Source of the DNA: Sympetrum striolatum
Taxonomy: Eukaryota; Arthropoda; Insecta; Odonata; Libellulidae
Direction: 5' to 3'
Length of the DNA stretch: 64,000 nucleotides
Assembly (NCBI GenBank): GCA_947579665.1
Contig: OX388348.1
Location: 6,448,001-6,512,000, forward strand
Positions 56,778-64,000 of the stretch are shown piece by piece. The notes under the pieces were generated by a model, which worked only from the letters and a program-made list of their open reading frames with translations, did no database searches and had not been told where the DNA came from. Positions within the stretch are counted from its first letter, which is position 1, and each line of letters starts with the position of its first letter. The position numbers and the translations under genes are program-made.

Positions 56778-59700
56778 ATCCCCTGAAAGGACGTTTTCTT
56801 ACTCCTGCCTCGCCTCCTTGAGCATCTCTGTGCGGGCATAAATGCCTCCAACGGTTTAGCTGTTGCGGAGACGTGCGTCCAAATATTCATATCCACCTTT
56901 GGCTCAACTTATCGATGAATGGATTCCGACGACAGTCTTTGAAGGGCAACTTTGACCATGGCTTTGATCACTGCGGTGCACTTATATAATAATTCGTAGC
57001 GGAGCAATATTCCACACAGGGAAGGAAAGGAGACCACAATGAGAGCCCTAGGAGACGGAAAACTTCAAATTTTGTTCATCGGTTTAGTTAAGACAGAGCT
57101 CAGCGTCAGTTTGCACTGATATTTGGAGCAAACGTGCTCAACCCGCTGCCCTCGAAGCCCATTCGTGTAGCCCGCATCGCATAACCGGAAAATACATAGC
57201 ATTGGTATCGAAAAAAAACAGGCATTTAAATCCACATTAAAAACTTTATGTTCCTTTGTTTGAAAAATAAACATTGTTTTACTAAGCTCATTTGTATTTC
57301 GGTTATATTGTGAACATATACTGTGTTATTTATTCTTCTTAACTGCATAAGAAATATAAACCTTTTTTTCGTCATTTCGTCATATTTGCTAATCCAAGGG
57401 GTCAAGGAGTCCTTTCTGGTCTGAGGAGATTTGCAATGAGACCCTCCACTACCAAAATGTTGGACATTTAGGGGAAATTAAAGGATTAAAAAATAATTCC
57501 TTCTTTAATAACAAGTTAAACTATTTACTAGATACAACCATGAAAATAATATAGGCGTATCAATAAAATCAAAATATCGTTCACCAAGAATTGGCCAAGT
57601 AAAACATATCATGATCCACACCTTTACAGACTGATTCTTGATCAGATATTTCTTTTCCTGGAGTGAAAATATTAATTTTATTTGAATAGGGAGGTTTTCA
57701 AGCCTATGTAAATTTGAAGAATATATTTGATGCGTAGGTGCGAGACATGTTTCGCATTGGAACAATTTTATTGATTGGCCTACATTAGCCAATTAATATA
57801 CATAACATTAGATTGGGTGGTGTAATTTCACCAGAGAGAGACTTTCAGTGCTACATACTATCTTATAAAAAGGTATTGAATGATTAAATTAAATCTTAAA
57901 TTAACGACTTTGATTTTCTCATATTATAAAACTTTATAGTTTTTGACTAAATTTAAGAATCTTTGAATGATGTTAGTACTTTAAGAAAACAATTGGAATA
58001 CTGAATCAGTATATTTTCTACTTTTTTTCTCTTCTTTTTTGCATCAAATCTCAGGAAATTCTCGTAATCATAATGTAGATTGTTGCTAAAGTTGTAACTA
58101 GTAAGACATTTTATGCATTACTTTGTAATATCATAACTTGTAAATTTTGAATATAAAATAAATATCTATACCACCAGAGAAATTGAGATAATAAAAGTAT
58201 GTATTTACGTACTTGACTTAAAAAACATTTTCGCAAGAAGATGTCGCCGATTCGTGAAGCCTAAAACTTAAATTAAGGTATTCCAAATAATTTGATACAG
58301 TGTGAGAAATTATTCGATTGGTAAATGATGAATACTAATCCTTTATGGATGGGATGTTCTTCATTTTTCTTTTGCTACAAAGTAAAACAATATATCCATC
58401 AGCTAATCTAAACGTTTGCCTCTGACATGTTCTCTGATAAAACGGAAGTTTTCAGATTCGGCGTAGTAAAATTAATTTTCGCTCCTCATCGAATTCTATG
58501 TTACTTGTGAGTTCATAGAGCATCACTTTCGTGGACTTATTTCACTCGTAGTATTCGGCATTGGACAACGACAAACTACCTCACTCCTCATCTTGGCTTA
58601 CATGCATCAGCCCCTGCCGAAAGAATTTGTTGCTAACGGTACGTTAAGAATATTCATCCGAATATTTGCATGAATCTCAGAACACACTTTTGAATCATAC
58701 TCAAACTTCCTCTTATTTCCAACGTCTGCATAGCAGATACCCTTAAACGAACTCCAAGATGTTTCCGAGGAACGATTTGTCCTCTCTTTACGGTCTGCCA
58801 TTTCATTTGAACTAAAATATAGGAATCCGTTGCAGTCGCTGTTGATCTGACATTTTATATCAATGGAAACATTCTTTCCTTCTCTTTTTAAAGCGACTGT
58901 TCCTTCTTTAGAATATCCGTATTTGGGGTTCCATGCGAGCGTATAGACGATTTTTGGTAACTTAAAGATATTTTTGGGATTAACGAAATTCGGAATCGAT
59001 ATACGATATTCTTAGCTCGCGTCTGTGTTAAACAATGAAAAAGTTCCAGAAATGGAATCGAAAGAACTTCAGGGATACAATTGTGATGTTGGGCTGAAAT
59101 GGTTACCGGTGAGTAAACAATTTTGTTTAAAATATAAATTCTTATTTAATTCAAAATGCTTCGAACAGAAAGTCGGCCGCAAATGATGTTTGATTATTTT
59201 TGGAAATTCATAAAAATGCAAGCAAAAGTATATGATGTCCTTTCATATGCTAATTCAAAAAAGATTGAATGGAAATTAGAAATATAACCATACCTTGTTC
59301 ATTATATGTCAACAAACCTCGTGTTAATCTAAAAACTAATCAGCTTTTTGCTAATTATTTCTTTCTTGGAAGTCAATATTCTATATATATTATATCAATT
59401 TAGCTATATGCACTTTCACCGTTGGAAGGTAAACGTATACCCAAGTCTAAAACATTAAGAAAGGAAAACTAATATCACATTGTCAATTTGACAATGCGTT
59501 TTAGAATCGCATGAGGTGCAGAATATCTCATACTTATCAATTGATTTAGTGATGAAACCCGAAGTTGTGACATCCAAGCCTACCAATAATTCCCATTTGG
59601 AGTAGGCAAACGTTTTGGCCCAACAGCACTCCTCTCATCTTTCTTATCTCTGAATTAATCTTTCGATACATAGAAGTACACATTTTTATATGGTTAACTG

Positions 59701-62700
59701 GAAAGTTTTTCCATTTTTCTGTTTTAAAATTTAAAATATAAATTATGTTTAAAGTTTAAAAAGAGTTAAAAACGGTCCCGAATAACCCCTCAACAGAGGA
59801 GACATATATAATGTTTGAAATTGTTGTTTGTATCTGGTTGATTAAGTTAGGAGATGTTTACGGATACCGTGTCTATGATCCTCCGCACTTGTCTCGCGCT
59901 CTCCAGGTATGACGGAGACGCCAGGATTCATCATCGCTCTCATATTTCAGTTTCTCTCTTCAATCGCGAAGGTGACGTGGGTTTGAAATCCACCTGATTA
60001 TTCGACCAAATGGATCTCTTTCAGACTCATTCATTTCCAACACTTTGACCCTACGGAAGTGTATCTTCCCGATATCGATTCGTGCCGTTCCGTGAACGCA
60101 TGCCACGAAACAATCGCGCACCGACAGAGCGAGTTATCGACGAAAGAGTGAAATGGACGATGGAAACTATTTTCAACGTCAAACATTTAGTTTTTCTTCT
60201 AAACCGTTACAAATAATACTCAACAATATATATTATATACTGTCAAATAAAGACATTACTGTATAAAAAGCAGCGGTCTACATGGCAATGCCATAATGAC
60301 GCACTATTTTACGATATCGTGTAATTTTCATTCCCGCAGAAAGTCTTTTCGTTCTTTTAGATACTTTTCGGCATAAAATGGGTGTGCAAACTATGTTGTA
60401 GTTGTATGTAGTTTTGAGAAACCGCGTCTCGGCTTTTATTGAGAAGGGATTATTTTGATGACATAAAATTGTTGCTAGACTTCTCTAAAATATTTCGCTT
60501 ATTCGCTTGTTATGGATTAAGTTGAACATAAAATCCTCTAAATGCTTTACGATATAGATTCAGAATAATTAGGGTAAAAAATTTCTTGAATTTCTCAAAT
60601 TCAGATTACAAGCACTGATAGCGGAGGTGTTTGCATTACGACTCTCACACGTCTAATTCTTGCTTAGATTTTCCAGCCATGTTTTTAGGATGATTAAATA
60701 TTTTGTTGCAAATGTGGAAACTACAAGTCATCCATTACACAGTTTATTTTAAGTAGTTAGTTAACTGAATTAAAAATGAACTAAATCAATTCATTTAAAT
60801 CCAATAACTGGTATTAATGAATTCTACACCTCTTTTAATATTAAATAGTATAGATAGTGGTGAATAAGAGTCAAAATTAAACTCTGAAGACTCATGGTCT
60901 GATTTTCTTAAATATGATTCCCTATTTATTCTATTGCAAAGGTTCTTCGTGATTGCGCCACTGTTTAAGTTACGTATTTCATATGAGTCATATTTCATAC
61001 TGTTGAAACCATTGAAAAAAGCAGTTCCACCGGTACTATTCTCCTCTTCGGTTAATTTTCCCGTCGAATGTGATCATCTTTCTGTACAATACCTTCAAAC
61101 CAACCTAAAGAATGAAACTAATGATTTTCTCTACGTACAGAATTCCTCCACGTAATGCATTAAGGTAGCAATTCTTTCGTGAAACCCTGGGAATGGTTGC
61201 CGGATCTTTTGTGTCCTAAGAAGTACGACCAAAGTCTATGGAAACTTATGGATTTGCTGTGAGCAGTGACAATGCGTTCTACTAATCGAGAGAAGCGGCG
61301 ATATAATCTGTCACGCTTTATCTCCATTGTTATGGGTTTGATTGGAATGAAGTTTGTATTTAGAAAATAGCAAAATCAATTTACGTTGAAATTTACTATA
61401 TCGTAATAATGTGTTTATCATAAACAAGTGAAATTTCGCTCAATCGTTGTAAAATTACCATAAATCAATCAGTAATTCTAATGCATTTCAATTAAAATAG
61501 AAATATGTCTACATCGATGCATTTAATTTTCTCTAACGCCTTTTTTGTCTCACGTTCGTGTTAATATATATTTAATGCAAATTTGTTTTCGAAACCAGAA
61601 TCATTGATCTGCTCTTTTTAGTAAGTTGTTTAATCCAGAGCTATTATATAACAATAGTAAATCATTTGTTCTGCTATCATTTTCTTGCATTGGCATCCAC
61701 GTCACTGGAACAAGTAATATTTTATACAGAGTTAGGTTAGTGTCTCGCTGTACATGTTAAACTGGACCTTAAAGTTTTAACTTCACTACATTACATGTAG
61801 AGATTTAATATGTAAAGATATATGGCCCAGCAAGGATTTGCTGATTCTGAAACTACGTCACCTAACTGCGGAAGCATCTTAAACACAAGGCTTTCTCTCA
61901 TGGAGTCATTCAAGCAATACATTGATAAATTCATGGCGGGAAATGAGTCCGGACGAACCCGTGTGTCCCTTTAGGGTATCCTCTGACCACCCTTTTTCGC
62001 ACCTTCCGCATGACGCCTCTTGATTAAGGTCCATTATGTGAGTTGTCTTCTCAGTGTATCTTCTTATCTCAACGCCCTTTGTTATTCCCTCGCCTGCCGT
62101 TCCTCTCTTGTTCCACAACTTGATGTTTTCCTTCTTTAAAGAAGCGCTCTCTTTTAAATGCGATTACATTTCACTAACTTGTAAAACGTAAGTACTACTA
62201 TATTTACCTCAAAATCGTTTAAACGGACTTTTTCTTAATACATGTATTAACATTGTGAATATTTTAGACTTTTTTCAAAATTTTCTGCATAGATTGGATG
62301 GGATCAATAAAAAATTACCCAAAAATACATTTAAAAATAAAGTCGATAAATGTACTTAAAATCGATATTCTATGATACTCGATGATTCTAAACTACTGTA
62401 ATCCTGAAGTCATTTATATTCGAGCATTATGAAACATTTATGTGATTTAATGAAGAAAAGAATTACACTATTATTTTGAAATGAAAAATGAAACTAAACA
62501 TTGATTGCAATTTGCTATGTCCATTACAAAAGAAAATTTATGCCAATGAATTTTAATATAATTACATTTCTATTTAAAGTATCACACTACTGAATTTTTA
62601 AATTTTATTCATTTGAAAGTCACCTAATATATTTTTTAATTTTCAATGGTAAAATTTAGCGAACATGCTAGCCATGGTTTTTATGAAATAGACTTTTTCC

Positions 62701-64000
62701 CCTCAGTTAAAAAGTAAAATATTTATCTGATATAAAATCATAGTGCCTTTTTTTGGCACGAAGATTTTAACTATTACCTACAATTACTATTATGGCGGCT
62801 ATTGCTCTTAATTTTAGTTTGTTTGGCATTATGAAAAATGATCTAACTTAAGTATAGAAATAAAAATTATCCGAATTCCCTTAATATTTTGTTTAGTTGT
62901 TCTAAGATATTCGTGACCTGCCAAAAATATCTGCCTCCAAATCACAATATAATTTTTCAAATAACGCGCAGCGAAATCTCCAACTAAAGAAAGAGAGGCA
63001 GAATGGTTTCAGAGACGTACCAAATTGAATTTCCTTGCAGCTTCTCTCCTATTTTTAAGCGAATCTCCTTGAAGATTTCAATCTTACTCAATTTTACAAC
63101 GGAATGCAATTTTATCGGACAGAGTTTCATCAGGATTTTCTAGAAATTCTGGCGGGAGCTTAGGAAGGTTATTCATGACAGGAAGGTGAACAGACAGGTA
63201 CTAGATGAAAAATAGTTCAAGTAATATCTGGACTTTGGATAGGGTTCTACAAAAGCAAATTCAGTTCGGTAGAAAAGCAATAAAAATGATATCCTCGCTC
63301 CAGAAACGGGCATTTCCTTATGTTGTATGTGATCATGATTCCTATCTATTGCTCGAATAAAAGCATATACATAAATGATTGGGACAGCGAACCTTGAAAA
63401 ATATCTGTGGCATTTTCAGTTGCATTTGAATGTTGAAATTTTATGAATGTGAATGTCCAAGAATATTTTAGCGAAGTATTATTTCACACAAATGGAATAC
63501 ATAATTATTGATTAAATAAAGTAACGCATAACTAGGTTGTGAATCCTCGAACGACAAATGTATAAATCTCTCAACCGATTACTCCAGTGTTATCCTGACA
63601 TGCTTCCTTCCTTACTTACCTCTTGTTCTTCCACCTTACTCCTCTTCTTTATCCACCCCCTTCTTTTCCTTTATCCCACAACTTCCGCGTTGTTTGCTTT
63701 GTCCCCGCACTTAGCTTCCTCTCTATGCAGCCCCTCTATACATATATATATGTATTCTTCACTTCTCTTACACAAACTTCGCTGCGGACCTTTCCTTCCA
63801 TCCCTTTCTATATGTATTTCCCCCTTCAGTTGGCAAGGGGTGGGCCGAGCGGATGTTATTTTGATGTTCTGCTCCGCCAGAAACTCAAAGATTGGATTTC
63901 CTTCCACAAACACGGTTACTTCACTCACCTACTGCTCTTCCGAGCGAGTCGTTCGGAGGATGGAAAAGGGCTTTCCGAAGGTGCGATTCCGATCCTTGAC
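56778..64000. other. right flank, non-coding DNA
   Basis: No supported gene or mobile element. Short frames are scattered and unlike known families. GC-richer patches lie near 57100-57190, 59990-60150, 61890-62110 and a pyrimidine-rich stretch at 63590-63850. The 61890-62110 patch (minus-strand frame 61906-62118) has the feel of an old repeat but could not be assigned. Confidence 0.4.

Noticed and set aside
1..64000. CRISPR arrays or bacterial operon features
   Set aside because: There are no spaced identical repeats. Introns, SINEs and polyadenylation signals show the DNA is eukaryotic.

Overview
This is arthropod, probably insect, nuclear DNA. It is AT-rich and almost entirely non-coding. 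It carries tRNA-derived SINEs and decayed LINE, piggyBac and Transib copies. The two clearest promoters show arthropod TATA/TCATTC initiator architecture. I found no convincing host protein-coding gene.

The main feature is a complete Maverick/Polinton element of 16,017 bp at 40755-56771. It starts 5'-AG and ends CT-3'. It is flanked by a perfect 6-bp target duplication (CAGGTA) and has 933-bp terminal inverted repeats (TIRs) that look identical wherever I compared them. Every recognisable gene in it is open, so the insertion looks young. A reverse-strand gene of unknown function (41961-42923) and the protein-primed DNA polymerase gene (43543-48615) diverge from a shared promoter region with diverged tandem repeats. 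The polymerase gene is split into four exons by three phase-1 introns. On the forward strand follows a very tight cassette: A32-like packaging ATPase, small basic hydrophobic-tailed protein, conserved Polinton protein, DD35E integrase with chromodomain, minor (penton) capsid protein, basic Gly-rich virion-like protein, major capsid protein, a conserved 161-residue protein, and an adenain-type cysteine protease whose 3' end runs into the right TIR. Three consecutive junctions overlap as UAAUG, UAAUG and AUGA. Together these genes could replicate (PolB), package (ATPase), build and mature (capsids, protease) and integrate (integrase) a virus-like genome.

Other regions. 1-21.4 kb: mostly featureless, with a CR1/Jockey-like reverse transcriptase remnant (4.1-4.8 kb), a SINE (7.25 kb) and two hairpins (10.97 and 18.24 kb). 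21.5-25.1 kb: a SINE directly abutting a defective Transib-type transposon (21713-25078), which has a 5-bp CGGTG duplication, 737-bp inverted arms and ends that resemble V(D)J recombination signals. 25-38.8 kb: mostly featureless, with one SINE fragment. 38.9-39.8 kb: a piggyBac transposase pseudogene just upstream of the Polinton. 56.8-64 kb: nothing recognised.

Family names rest on motifs read by eye. No database search, folding or alignment program was run.
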